From: Sphaerisporangium perillae
GTDB taxonomy: Bacteria > Actinomycetota > Actinomycetes > Streptosporangiales > Streptosporangiaceae
Length of the DNA: 64,000 nucleotides
Assembly: GCF_023276435.1 (NCBI RefSeq)
Contig: NZ_JALLPO010000024.1
Coordinates: forward strand, 1-64,000
Direction: 5' to 3'
Positions 1 through 7,135 of the stretch are shown piece by piece. The position numbers and the translations under genes are program-made. Position 1 is the first letter of the stretch. Every line of letters begins with the position of its first letter. The notes under the pieces are model-generated. The model did not search any database and was not told the DNA's origin. It saw nothing but the letters and a program-made list of their open reading frames with translations.

Positions 1-113
1 GACTCGGTCTGCAGAGCGAGAAGATCGGGAACTTCGAGCGGCTCCTGAATGCGCGCGAAAGATACGCGGCGGGGACCAGCGGGTACGGCGAAGGCGTTGC
101 GCGAGGCTGCCAA
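1..113 (-). CDS. rpoB: RNA polymerase beta subunit, N-terminal 37 residues, cut by the window edge
   Basis: The minus strand from 113 reads M-A-A-S-R-N-A-F-A-V-P-A-G-P-R-R-V-S-F-A-R-I, then QEPLEVPDLLALQTES. This is the start of actinobacterial RpoB, where the usual form is FAKI-EPLEVPNLLALQTES. The start is TTG with GGAAGGA six bases upstream. RpoB is the catalytic beta subunit of RNA polymerase and the rifampicin target; the resistance region lies beyond the edge. The normal neighbour upstream is rplL, but here there are about 420 bases without a gene and then an MFS exporter in the same orientation. The position is therefore not the standard ribosomal-protein locus, which suggests an additional rpoB as described in Nonomuraea. 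Identity is firm; extra-copy status is inference. Confidence 0.9.
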   Translation of the reverse strand, partial: MAASRNAFAVPAGPRRVSFARIQEPLEVPDLLALQTE

Positions 114-226
114 CAGATGTCCTTCCGGAAGGGCACGGATGGAATCGAACTGCGCGCACGCCAAACGCCCCAGCGGAATCCGGGGCGTCGAGAGGCAGCG
201 CGAGGAGCAGCATAACGCAAATTGCA

Positions 227-256
227 AACGTATGTCTACACTTACTGTAGTGTCAA
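227..256 (-). promoter_or_regulatory. Putative sigma-70 promoter for rpoB with embedded inverted repeat
   Basis: On the minus strand a perfect TTGACA (256-251) is followed after 18 bases by TACGTT (232-227). The spacer and -35 contain ACACT-N6-AGTGT (complement of about 239-254), an operator-like inverted repeat. The predicted leader to the TTG start is roughly 100 bases. The remaining upstream region, 257-477, shows nothing else I can support. Confidence 0.45.
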
Positions 257-477
257 CCTCGGTGCCGCCTTCAGCATCCCACAGGCGGGTGGACTCGTCA
301 ACTCTTGTGCCAGTCGCAGCCGGGCGTGCGGGCGCTCACGCGTCCTGCCCAGCGGTGCGCGCGGAGTCCAGGAACATGACGGGGTGAGGAAGGCCTACTC
401 ATTTGACCATTTCGTCATTTGATGTCGGATCCTTCGGCAGAATGATCAACGGGAGACGGTTGAGAAGGGATGGCTGA

Positions 478-570
478 ATGCGCGGGTCCACGAAGACGAT
501 CCTCCTCGCCGCGGCACTGTCGATCGGAGGGATCATCACCAATCCTGCGCACGCGGTCGCCTCCGCCCCG
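478..570 (+). pseudogene. Stub of a secreted-protein gene (signal peptide only)
   Basis: From ATG 478 the frame reads MRGSTKTILLAAALSIG, then GIITNPAHAVAS. This is a textbook Sec signal peptide: positive n-region, hydrophobic core and an AHA cleavage motif. A purine-rich GAGAAGGG lies just upstream. The frame then runs into arginine/proline-rich shadow sequence and overlaps the 3' end of the convergent MFS gene from 536, with no recognisable mature domain. It looks like the 5' end of a secreted-protein gene truncated by rearrangement. The original product cannot be identified. Confidence 0.45.
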
Positions 571-1978
571 CAGACGCGGCCAGTTCCTTCTCGGCTTCCT
601 TCCATACCGGTACGGCTGCCGCTGCCGTGCGGCGCCCGCCGCGCGGGCGTAGACCGAACCAGATGAGGACCACGCTGAGGAGCGTCACGGCCACGTTCAC
701 GCTCAGCGCGAGGTGGATGCCGGTCAGCTCCAGGCTCTGCGTCGCGGCGACGGAGCTCAGGATCGGGATGCCGACGGTGATGGCCACTTGCTGGGTCATC
801 GAGGTCAGGCCCGTGGCCAGGCCCTGCTCCTCGTTCGGCAGGCCCGAAGTCGCGGTCACCGCGTACGCCACAATGGAGGTGACGTGCCCGAAGAATCCGA
901 TGAACAGCGCGGGGATCAGGACCACGAGCGCCATTCGGCCGGTGCCGAGGAACACCAGTGGGAGGGTCGCCAGGCCCTGCACGGCCAGGCCCACGGCCAG
1001 GACCATGCGGCTGCCGAAGCGCCCGATGAAGCGGCCGGCGATCACCCCGGCGGCCACGGCCGCCAGGCCCGGAACGCCGAAGATCAGGCCGGTGGTCAGC
1101 GGGGAGAAGCCCAGGACCTTCTGTAGGTAGAGCGTCGTCAGGAAGATCATGGCGGTCTCCATGGTGAAGACCACGAGCCCCGCGTAGTTACCCCACTTCA
1201 CCGTGGGCCGCTTGAGGATGAGTACCGGGGCGAGCGGCGCGGGCGAACGCAGCTCGATCATCCAGAACGCGGCCAGCAGCAGCACGCCGATGACGGCCGA
1301 GGGGATGTTCTTCTCGATGACCGCGTAGATCACGGCCAGCAGACCGCCGGTCACGGTCACCGCTCCAGGCAGGTCAAGCTTCACCCGGTCGGGCAGGCTG
1401 CTCTCGCTGATCAGGAAGGGGGTGAGCAGCAGGATGACCAGGGCGACCGGGACGTTGATGAAGAACGCGGCCTGCCAGCTCAGCAGGCTGACCAGGGTGC
1501 CACCGACCAGCGCGCCGATGGTGAAGCCGGCGGAAAGCAGCGCGCCGTTGAGGCCGAGGATGCGGTCTCGCGTTGGGCCTTCCGCGAAGGTGGTGGTGAG
1601 CAGCGACAACGACGCGGGGATCGCCATCGCGGTGGCGAAGCCCTGCAGCACTCGGGCGGTCAGGAGCATTTCGGGGTCGGCTGCGAAGCCGCCGAGTAAC
1701 GAGGCCCCGGTAAGCAGGACCATGCCGGACAGGAACAGCCTGCGGCGACCGAACAGGTCCGCCAGCCGGCCGAACAGCAGGGTGAAGCCGGCCGCGGGCA
1801 GGGCGTATGCAGAGGTAATCCAGGGCAGCCCGGTCAATCCCATCCCGACGCCCGCGCCGACCTGAGGCAGAGCGACGTTCAGGATCGAGAAGTCGACGGA
1901 CATCATGAACCCGGCGCCGAGCAGAACGAGCAGGATCAACCGCTGCCTGCCGGTGATTGGGGGAGGTGATGTGGTCAC
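536..1978 (-). CDS. MFS drug-type exporter (DHA2, 14 TM)
   Basis: About 480 residues, integral membrane, probably a proton-coupled efflux pump of the EmrB/QacA group. The N-terminus (RQRLILLVLLGAGFMMSVD) and the FGRLADLFGRRRLFL loop-2 signature are diagnostic; the signature A-motif glycine and arginines are present. The hydrophobic pattern is long enough for 14 helices. I chose GTG 1978 (VTTSPPP) because AAGGGA lies eight bases upstream; an in-frame extension to 2041 has no ribosome site. The C-terminus is basic and cytoplasmic. The neighbouring genes give no hint of the substrate. Confidence 0.85.
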   Translation of the reverse strand: MTTSPPPITGRQRLILLVLLGAGFMMSVDFSILNVALPQVGAGVGMGLTGLPWITSAYALPAAGFTLLFGRLADLFGRRRLFLSGMVLLTGASLLGGFAADPEMLLTARVLQGFATAMAIPASLSLLTTTFAEGPTRDRILGLNGALLSAGFTIGALVGGTLVSLLSWQAAFFINVPVALVILLLTPFLISESSLPDRVKLDLPGAVTVTGGLLAVIYAVIEKNIPSAVIGVLLLAAFWMIELRSPAPLAPVLILKRPTVKWGNYAGLVVFTMETAMIFLTTLYLQKVLGFSPLTTGLIFGVPGLAAVAAGVIAGRFIGRFGSRMVLAVGLAVQGLATLPLVFLGTGRMALVVLIPALFIGFFGHVTSIVAYAVTATSGLPNEEQGLATGLTSMTQQVAITVGIPILSSVAATQSLELTGIHLALSVNVAVTLLSVVLIWFGLRPRGGRRTAAAAVPVWKEAEKELAASAGRRRPRAQDW

Positions 1979-2170
1979 GAGACGGTTCCCTTCTTCAAGA
2001 AACCAAAGATCAGCAGGCAGTACGGCTGAGCCGTACGGCAATGTGGCATGGCAGGCTCAACGCATGGCGATTAGGGGGAGCCGCGACCCCGCGCCGTCCG
2101 ATGGAGCGAGCCGACGCGGGGAACGCTCCAATGGAGCGGGACGACAGGGCTGACGAGGGAAAGCGGCGAG

Positions 2171-2524
2171 CTAGGGCGAATCCCGCTCCGCTGCCTCAGC
2201 GATGCGTTTGATGTTCGCCAACCGCCGATCCCAGTCGTCGGCGAGCGCGGCCATCCACCGCGCCGTCGTGTCCAGCGCGGCGGGCCGCACCGCGTACCGC
2301 ACTTCGCGTCCGACCCGGCTGCCGGAAACCAGCCCGGCGGCGTCCAAGACGGCGAGGTGCTTGACCACGGCCTGCCGCGTGACGGGAAGTCGTTCGGCGA
2401 GCGTCGTCGCGGTGGCCTCGCCCTGTGCGGCGAGCAGATCAAGCAGCTGACGTCGCGTCGGGTCGGCCAGCGCGACCAGGACGCTGTCGACCGACGCGAC
2501 GTCGCCGCGACGTTCGTCGGTCAC
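2171..2524 (-). CDS. ArsR-family winged-helix transcriptional regulator
   Basis: 117 residues. The DNA-binding core spans nearly the whole protein: LADPTRRQLLDLLA, then LAERLPVTRQAVVKHLAVLDAAGLV and a beta-wing with GREVRY. No metal-binding cysteines are present, so it belongs to the non-metal ArsR group that is commonly paired with SRPBCC proteins. The GTG start overlaps the stop of the SRPBCC gene as GTGA, so the two are translationally coupled. It probably represses its own operon. Confidence 0.88.
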   Translation of the reverse strand: MTDERRGDVASVDSVLVALADPTRRQLLDLLAAQGEATATTLAERLPVTRQAVVKHLAVLDAAGLVSGSRVGREVRYAVRPAALDTTARWMAALADDWDRRLANIKRIAEAAERDSP

Positions 2525-2967
2525 ACCGATGACTGTTCGGCGCGCGTCTTGAGCGCGTCGAAGACCTGGGGCCAGCCGCCGGTGTTGTCCTTCACCGCCT
2601 GGCTGCGCAGTTCCTCGGTCCCGGCCAGCGCCGCGAACCCGCTCTCGACGACGCGCAGTCGCGTCTTGTCGCCTTCCGGGGTCAACGTGAACTCCACGAG
2701 GGTGCTGTTGTCCTCGCGCAGCTCTTCACCAGGGAACGCGCTGGCCCAGCGGTATGCCAGGTACGTCGGCGGCTTGACCTTCTCCACCCGCACCGGGAAG
2801 TCGCCGTACTCGGCGTTCTTCGCCACCATCGTCTCGCCTTCTTTGGCCACGGTGCCGGACACGCTCGCCTGGTCGGCCACCCAGAACCCGGGTTCGGCCA
2901 CCAGCGACCAGACCCGCTCCAGGGATGCCGCGATCAGAGTTTCGCGTTCGATCCGATCCTCACTCAT
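2521..2967 (-). CDS. SRPBCC (AHSA1/START-like) domain protein
   Basis: 148 residues from ATG 2967, which has GAAGGAG upstream; a longer frame to 3108 has no support. The sequence begins IERETLIAASLERVWSLVAEP and ends with LRSQAVKDNTGGWPQVFDAL, the activator-of-Hsp90-ATPase-like fold that forms a hydrophobic ligand cavity. It is the first gene of a two-gene operon with the ArsR regulator. This pairing is common in actinobacteria, but ligands are generally unknown. No catalytic residues can be assigned. Confidence 0.85.
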   Translation of the reverse strand: MSEDRIERETLIAASLERVWSLVAEPGFWVADQASVSGTVAKEGETMVAKNAEYGDFPVRVEKVKPPTYLAYRWASAFPGEELREDNSTLVEFTLTPEGDKTRLRVVESGFAALAGTEELRSQAVKDNTGGWPQVFDALKTRAEQSSV

Positions 2968-3511
2968 GAGGGACTCCTTCAATGCCGCCTTGGATGTGCA
3001 ACCGTAGGATTGCACATCGGTCCTTCCAGGTGCAACCCTAGAGTTGCGTCCGCAGCCGAGTTCGAGGAAGCGGATGATCGCCAACAGCGGGGGACTCATC
3101 AACGACATCGAGCGTCATCATGCGCATTATGGGAGCTATCCGGCCTGCCTGCCGGCCGTCCACGCGGTCAACCGGTGCCCTCGGGCACGGTCCCATGTTG
3201 ACCGACTCGTCGAGAGTGACCCGGCTGGCCGGTCGGCCGTGGTGCCGCCCGGCCGCCCGTTGATCCACTCTGTTCGCTCGGGCAGCGGCTCGGGGATCCA
3301 TTCGCCCACGTATGCCGGCCGTGAGCCACAGGGGCCCCGATGTCAAAGAGACTGCCGTCGATCACGGCCGCAGCGCTCCTCGCCGGGCACTGGCGGGCGG
3401 CGGAGAGACCGATCGGAGAAGATGACCCTGAGCCACCGCCGCGCCTGTGGAAACGGGCGGTCTGCCGTTTCTGGTCTTGTCAGAACGTTGTGAATACGCA
3501 ATGCTTCGTGT
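2968..3511. other. Intergenic region, no supported gene
   Basis: Only shadow-like frames occur here. One start at 3340 reads MSKRLPSITAAALLAG, which resembles a short signal-peptide beginning, but nothing follows it. A hairpin with arms GAAACGG and CCGTTTC (3450-3471) sits 40 bases before the XRE gene and may act as a terminator or attenuator. Confidence 0.4.
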
Positions 3512-3784
3512 GTGAAAGGTAAGGCGAAGTCCACTCTGTTCAACCGGCTTGCTGTGTTGCGGGCCGAGCGTGGGGTGTCGCGGGCCGATCTGGCGGCGGC
3601 GGTCGGGGTGAATCCGCAGACCATCGGGTTTTTGGAGCGGGGCGACTATGGCCCCTCTCTCGACGTCGCCCTGAAGATCTGCGAGTTCTTCGCGCTGCCG
3701 GTCGAAGCCGTCTTCTCCCGCCGTCCCTTCGAGCCGATGTCGCACCAGCTCTACACCTCAAACCGATCGGGAGAGACATCATGA
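3512..3784 (+). CDS. Small XRE/Cro-type helix-turn-helix regulator
   Basis: 90 residues from GTG 3512. The fold is a compact lambda-repressor-like domain: NRLAVLRAERGVSRADLAAAVGV, then NPQTIGFLERGDYGPSLDVALKICEFFALPVEAVFS. This matches the YozG-like family of short regulators that accompany membrane proteins. The stop overlaps the ATG of the next gene as ATGA, so the two form one unit. No ribosome site is obvious, and the message may be leaderless. It probably controls its partner membrane protein; targets are unknown. Confidence 0.8.
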   Translation: MKGKAKSTLFNRLAVLRAERGVSRADLAAAVGVNPQTIGFLERGDYGPSLDVALKICEFFALPVEAVFSRRPFEPMSHQLYTSNRSGETS

Positions 3785-4335
3785 GCAGTGCCGCAGACCG
3801 TCGCCGGGCGTTGTTCGAGGAGCTGAAGGGGGCGACGCCGGAGGAGCGCCGCGAGGGCTTCCGTTCCTACCGTGAGGCGATCGTCGCCGAGCGGAGGGCG
3901 CGTCCTGTACCACGGTGGCTCGCGCGCCGGGCGGTTCGCCGATCGCTGGCCGTGCTGGCGGGCACCCCCGTCGTGTGCGGCGCGGTGGCCGCACTGACGC
4001 CCCGGGAGTCGCCGTCTTCCGCCCTGTTCGCCCTGGCAGGCGTGGTGGGCTTCCTGATGGCGTGGTTGCTGCTGCGCCGGGGGACCAAGCTGCTGGCCGA
4101 AGCGCCCGACACGGCCCTGGACGAGCGGGAACTGGAGGAACGCGCCGAGGCGATCCGCATGGCGTACGTGCTCCAGGTCTGCCTGCTGATCCTGCTGACG
4201 TTCGCGGCCATCGCCGATTCCCGCTGGAACCTGGATTGGCAGCCGCTGGTCCTCGGGGCGCTGCTGACCGCTTTCGTGCTGCCATCGGCCGTCGCCGCGT
4301 GGCGGTGGCGCGACCTCGACGACGCCGAGGACTGA
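3781..4335 (+). CDS. Four-TM membrane protein coupled to XRE regulator
   Basis: 184 residues. A charged cytoplasmic N-terminus of about 45 residues is followed by four hydrophobic segments: LAVLAGTPVVCGAVAAL, ALFALAGVVGFLMAWLLL, YVLQVCLLILLTFAAIA and PLVLGALLTAFVLPSAVAA. A charged helix (LDERELEERAEAIR) separates the two pairs. The acidic C-terminus is DLDDAED. I recognise no catalytic motif. The four-base overlap with the XRE gene indicates co-expression, as in other XRE/small membrane protein pairs. Function unknown. Confidence 0.7.
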   Translation: MSSAADRRRALFEELKGATPEERREGFRSYREAIVAERRARPVPRWLARRAVRRSLAVLAGTPVVCGAVAALTPRESPSSALFALAGVVGFLMAWLLLRRGTKLLAEAPDTALDERELEERAEAIRMAYVLQVCLLILLTFAAIADSRWNLDWQPLVLGALLTAFVLPSAVAAWRWRDLDDAED

Positions 4336-4354
4336 GGCGGCAGGATCGCCGCGA

Positions 4355-4373
4355 TCAGCGACGTGGTCGCTGA
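4355..4373. terminator. Hairpin between convergent genes
   Basis: TCAGCGAC, a three-base loop and GTCGCTGA form a perfect 8-bp stem between the ends of the membrane protein gene and the convergent dehalogenase gene. No U-tract follows, as is usual in high-GC actinobacteria. Confidence 0.5.
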
Positions 4374-4427
4374 CCTGGCAGGTGATCCTGATCCTCATGG
4401 TGGTGCCCACGCGCGCGTGAGGTCGCC

Positions 4428-5276
4428 TCAGAGCTTGGCCGCCCAGCGCTCGACGGCCGCCGTGATCGCCTCGGGCTGGTCCTCCGGAGTGTGGTGGCCG
4501 GCGACGCCGTCGTGCCGCGCTAGTTCCAGGCCGGCCATGTGCTCGGCGCACCAGGCGATCATGTCGGGGGTCATCATTGTGCCGGGGCCCGGCCGGAAGG
4601 TGATCAGCAGCTTGGGCACCGCGACGCTGCCGGCCATCCACCGGTCGTACGCCGCGACCCTGGCCACGACGTCGGCGGGCTCGCCGCCGAGCGGCATGGA
4701 GCGTGCCCACCTCAGCAGCGGCAGGCGGCTCTCCCTGGTCGGGTACGGCCGGGTGTAGACCGCCATGTCCTCCTCGGCCATCGGCGTGGCGACGGTGCCT
4801 GGCAGGCCCCGCAGGAAGGCGTCGTCGTCGAGGATCATGGTCTCCCCGACGCCTGGAGTCTTGATCGCCCGGAACAGTTCGCGACCGCCTTCGGGGAACT
4901 CCTCCCAGGACATCGGCTTGATGATGGTCTCGGTGAAGGCGATCCCGCGCACCCGCTCCGGGTGTCGCGCGGCCCAGTCGAAGGCGAGCGCACCGCCCCA
5001 GTCATGGCCGACGAGGATCACCTCGTCCAGTTCCAGGGCATCGAACCAGGCATCCAGGTAACGCGAATGATCGGCGAAGGTGTAGTCGATGGCGGGTTTG
5101 CCTGACTGCCCCATGCCGATCAGGTCCGGGGCCAGGCGGCGGCCCGAGCCGATCGCGGGCAGGATGTGCCGCCACAGATGGGAGGAGGTCGGGTTGCCGT
5201 GGAGGAAGACCATCGGTGATCCGGCGCCGAGGTCGCGGTAGAACATCGTGGAGTCGAGGATCTGCTGGACAGGCAT
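4428..5276 (-). CDS. Haloalkane dehalogenase-type alpha/beta hydrolase
   Basis: 282 residues from ATG 5276. The order is HGNPTSS oxyanion loop (about 26-32), nucleophile motif GHDWGG with Asp92 followed by the halide-binding Trp93, the DWAARHPERV strand, a cap domain and the terminal histidine in GHHTPEDQPE. This is the haloalkane dehalogenase pattern, in which the nucleophile is Asp rather than Ser. The enzyme would hydrolyse a carbon-halogen bond to an alcohol in the cytoplasm; the real substrate is uncertain because family members annotated this way are often promiscuous. It is the third gene of a minus-strand operon after the NmrA and PPOX genes, 14 bases behind the PPOX stop. Confidence 0.82.
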   Translation of the reverse strand: MPVQQILDSTMFYRDLGAGSPMVFLHGNPTSSHLWRHILPAIGSGRRLAPDLIGMGQSGKPAIDYTFADHSRYLDAWFDALELDEVILVGHDWGGALAFDWAARHPERVRGIAFTETIIKPMSWEEFPEGGRELFRAIKTPGVGETMILDDDAFLRGLPGTVATPMAEEDMAVYTRPYPTRESRLPLLRWARSMPLGGEPADVVARVAAYDRWMAGSVAVPKLLITFRPGPGTMMTPDMIAWCAEHMAGLELARHDGVAGHHTPEDQPEAITAAVERWAAKL

Positions 5277-5290
5277 GGCATAGCTCCGTT

Positions 5291-5662
5291 TCAGAGGTTG
5301 AGGGTGGTCACGCGGTCCACCGCGATCTCGATCACGACCCGGCCGGGCGGATCGGGCGGTGGCGTGCCGTACCGCGCGGTGTAACGGCGGACGGCTTCGG
5401 CGACGCGGTGGGGGTCGTCGGAGAGGGTGGCGGCGCCTTCGAGCGTGGCCCAGCGGAAGCCGTCCACCTGGCAGAGCGCGGCACGGCTGCCCGGGCAGGC
5501 GATCAGGTTGCGTGCCTTGCGCGAGGCGGCGACGGTCAGGACGCGGGCCAGGGACGCCCGGCCGTCCCAGGTGAAGCGGACGGCCACGACGTGCGGCGAG
5601 CAATCCGGCCGCAGAGTGGTCAGGCTGGCCACGCGCGGCTCGGACAGGAAGGCCGTGCTCAC
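5291..5662 (-). CDS. PPOX-class flavin/F420-binding split-barrel protein
   Basis: 123 residues from GTG 5662; the start overlaps the stop of the NmrA gene as GTGA. The sequence FLSEPRVASLTTLRPDCSPHVVAVRFTWDG is typical of the pyridoxamine-5'-phosphate-oxidase-like split barrel, and RKARNLIACPGSRAALCQVDG is the second half of the sheet. Actinobacterial members usually bind F420, sometimes FMN or haem. It presumably carries out a small-molecule reduction, but the substrate is unknown. It lies between NmrA and the dehalogenase and is very likely co-transcribed with both. Confidence 0.8.
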   Translation of the reverse strand: MSTAFLSEPRVASLTTLRPDCSPHVVAVRFTWDGRASLARVLTVAASRKARNLIACPGSRAALCQVDGFRWATLEGAATLSDDPHRVAEAVRRYTARYGTPPPDPPGRVVIEIAVDRVTTLNL

Positions 5663-6480
5663 CGGAAGGCTGCGATGTTGCGTGCGGCCCACTCGCCGAA
5701 GGCGTGCGGGGCGCGGCCCAGGACTCGCTCCACGTCGGAGCTGACGCGCTGCTCCTCGGGGGTGGGCTCGCCCAGGATGGCCAAAGTTCCCTCGACCACG
5801 GGCAGCGGCATGAACTGTGCCATCTGCGCGTGGGCCTCCTGCCGGGTTTGCTCGACGTAGCGGACGGGCTCCCCGAGCGCCTCGGCGATCGCTGCCGCGC
5901 GCGCACGTGGGGTGGTCGCCGCAGGTCCGGTCAGGGTGTAGGTGGCGCCGTGGTGCCCGTCCTCGCGCAGGACGGCGACGCCGACGGCGGCGACGTCGTC
6001 GGGGTCGACGAAGGGCAGGCCGACGTCGCCGAATGGGGCGGCGGCGGTGCGGTGCAGGCGGATGGGCTCGGCCCAGGCATAGGTGTTGGTGGCCAGGCCG
6101 CCGGAGCGCAGGACGGTCCACTCCAGGCCCGACTCGCGCACGGCCGCCTCGAACTGGCCGGCGTGCCGGTAGGCCTGCGGCCGGGTCCCGGCGCCCTGGC
6201 TGGACAGCAGGACGAGCCTGCGGACGCCCGCCACCTTGGCGGCTCCCACGATCCCCTGCGGATCCTCCCCGGCGACCAGGAGGAACACCGCCTCCGCACC
6301 CTCCAGGGCCGGGCGCAGGCTCTCGGCGTCGCCCAGATCGGCGGCGACCACGCGCACGCCCGCCGGGACGTCGGCCTCGGTGATGCGGCGGGCGACGGCG
6401 GTCACCCGCTCGCCCGCCCCGGCGAGCAGCCGAACCAGGGTCCGGCCGACGTTGCCCGTGGCACCCGTGATGACGAACAT
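5659..6480 (-). CDS. NmrA-family NAD(P)-binding protein
   Basis: 273 residues. The N-terminus is a Rossmann motif, GATGNVGRTLVRLLAG (about 6-21). It is followed by the RRI cofactor loop, VFLLVAGEDPQG and the VLLSSQGAG strand. The active-site YxxxK of classical SDRs is absent, as in the NmrA/quinone-reductase-2-like group, which senses redox state or reduces quinones. ATG 6480 has GGTAGGAG upstream. It is the first gene of the operon with PPOX and dehalogenase genes. Two copies of an 18-bp TetR-type operator lie 20 and 66 bases upstream, so it is probably repressed by the TetR at 14964. Confidence 0.85.
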   Translation of the reverse strand: MFVITGATGNVGRTLVRLLAGAGERVTAVARRITEADVPAGVRVVAADLGDAESLRPALEGAEAVFLLVAGEDPQGIVGAAKVAGVRRLVLLSSQGAGTRPQAYRHAGQFEAAVRESGLEWTVLRSGGLATNTYAWAEPIRLHRTAAAPFGDVGLPFVDPDDVAAVGVAVLREDGHHGATYTLTGPAATTPRARAAAIAEALGEPVRYVEQTRQEAHAQMAQFMPLPVVEGTLAILGEPTPEEQRVSSDVERVLGRAPHAFGEWAARNIAAFR

Positions 6481-6499
6481 GGTGATCTCCTACCAGTGA

Positions 6500-6517
6500 G
6501 TTAGTTGGCTGACTGAT
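6500..6517. promoter_or_regulatory. TetR-type operator O1 of NmrA operon
   Basis: GTTAGT-TGGCTG-ACTGAT, an imperfect GTTAGT-N6-ACTAAC palindrome placed 20 bases before the NmrA start. It is the weaker of two sites that resemble the operator covering the start of the tetR gene at 15567-15584. Confidence 0.6.
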
Positions 6518-6545
6518 AAGAACCGTAGCACATCTCGCCGCTATA

Positions 6546-6563
6546 GTTAGTTGGGTGACTAAC
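6546..6563. promoter_or_regulatory. TetR-type operator O2 of NmrA operon
   Basis: GTTAGT-TGGGTG-ACTAAC has perfect 6-bp arms. It matches the operator at the tetR gene (15567-15584, minus strand) at 15 of 18 positions and, like it, lies across a GTG start codon (here GTG at 6555). Confidence 0.68.
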
Positions 6564-6620
6564 TCACAGAATTCGAGGACAGGACCCGCGGGCGACGCAC
6601 GGCCGATCCCGCGGCTCGCG
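6555..6620 (+). pseudogene. Possible stub of a divergent tetR paralogue
   Basis: GTG 6555 begins V-T-N-S-Q-N-S-R-T-G-P-A-G-D. The tetR at 15575 begins V-A-N-S-T-K-S-R-A-R-G-T-D. In both, the 18-bp operator overlaps the GTG in the same register. After about 15 codons the resemblance is lost and no helix-turn-helix follows. I read this as the 5' remnant of the regulator that once faced the NmrA operon. Homology over so few codons is suggestive, not proven. Confidence 0.4.
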
Positions 6621-7135
6621 CCTGTCATCACGATGGTGTTGCTGCATGGGAAGCCACTTCACTGGTTCCGATGGGCGCCCTCCTGGGGCGAATCAACACC
6701 TTCGCCGCTCCCGCCACCGCCAACCATTGCCGTGCCCGTCACTAGGACCAGCAGTACCCACGCTCGTCCCGGCACCGAGCGTGCAGGAACTGCGGGCAGG
6801 ATCTGACGCCTTCGCTCATCACTGGGCCACGGAGACGGCCGCAGCCCAGCATGGCAAAGTCGCCCTCATCCCCTGAGACAGGCCGGCCTCAGGCCCTGGG
6901 CGTTCCGGCCAGCATCTGCCGCATCTCCTCCGACAACCGACCCGACATGGGCGAACCAGGTTGAACGGCGCCGCCGGCGCGGCGATGATCGAATCTGGGA
7001 GTGCCCGGCACGGTGCGCCGGCGCTGATTGAGTGGCAGGCACCCGGCGCCTCGAGGCGTCGACCGCTTCTCGTAGTCGGAAACGCGTGTCCGGTCAACCC
7101 GCCCGGCCGTCGCGACATCGTGCGAAGGAGAGTTC
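6621..7135. other. Intergenic region, no supported gene
   Basis: About 500 bases with only short shadow frames. I see no domain, RNA gene or repeat. The last 20 bases hold the GAAGGAGA ribosome site of the MFS gene. Confidence 0.4.

Noticed and set aside
49-387. Plus-strand frame of 112 residues at the left edge
   Set aside because: It is antisense to the rpoB start, which is supported by homology.
2967-3108. 47-residue N-terminal extension of the SRPBCC protein
   Set aside because: No ribosome site upstream and the family fold begins right after ATG 2967, which has GAAGGAG.
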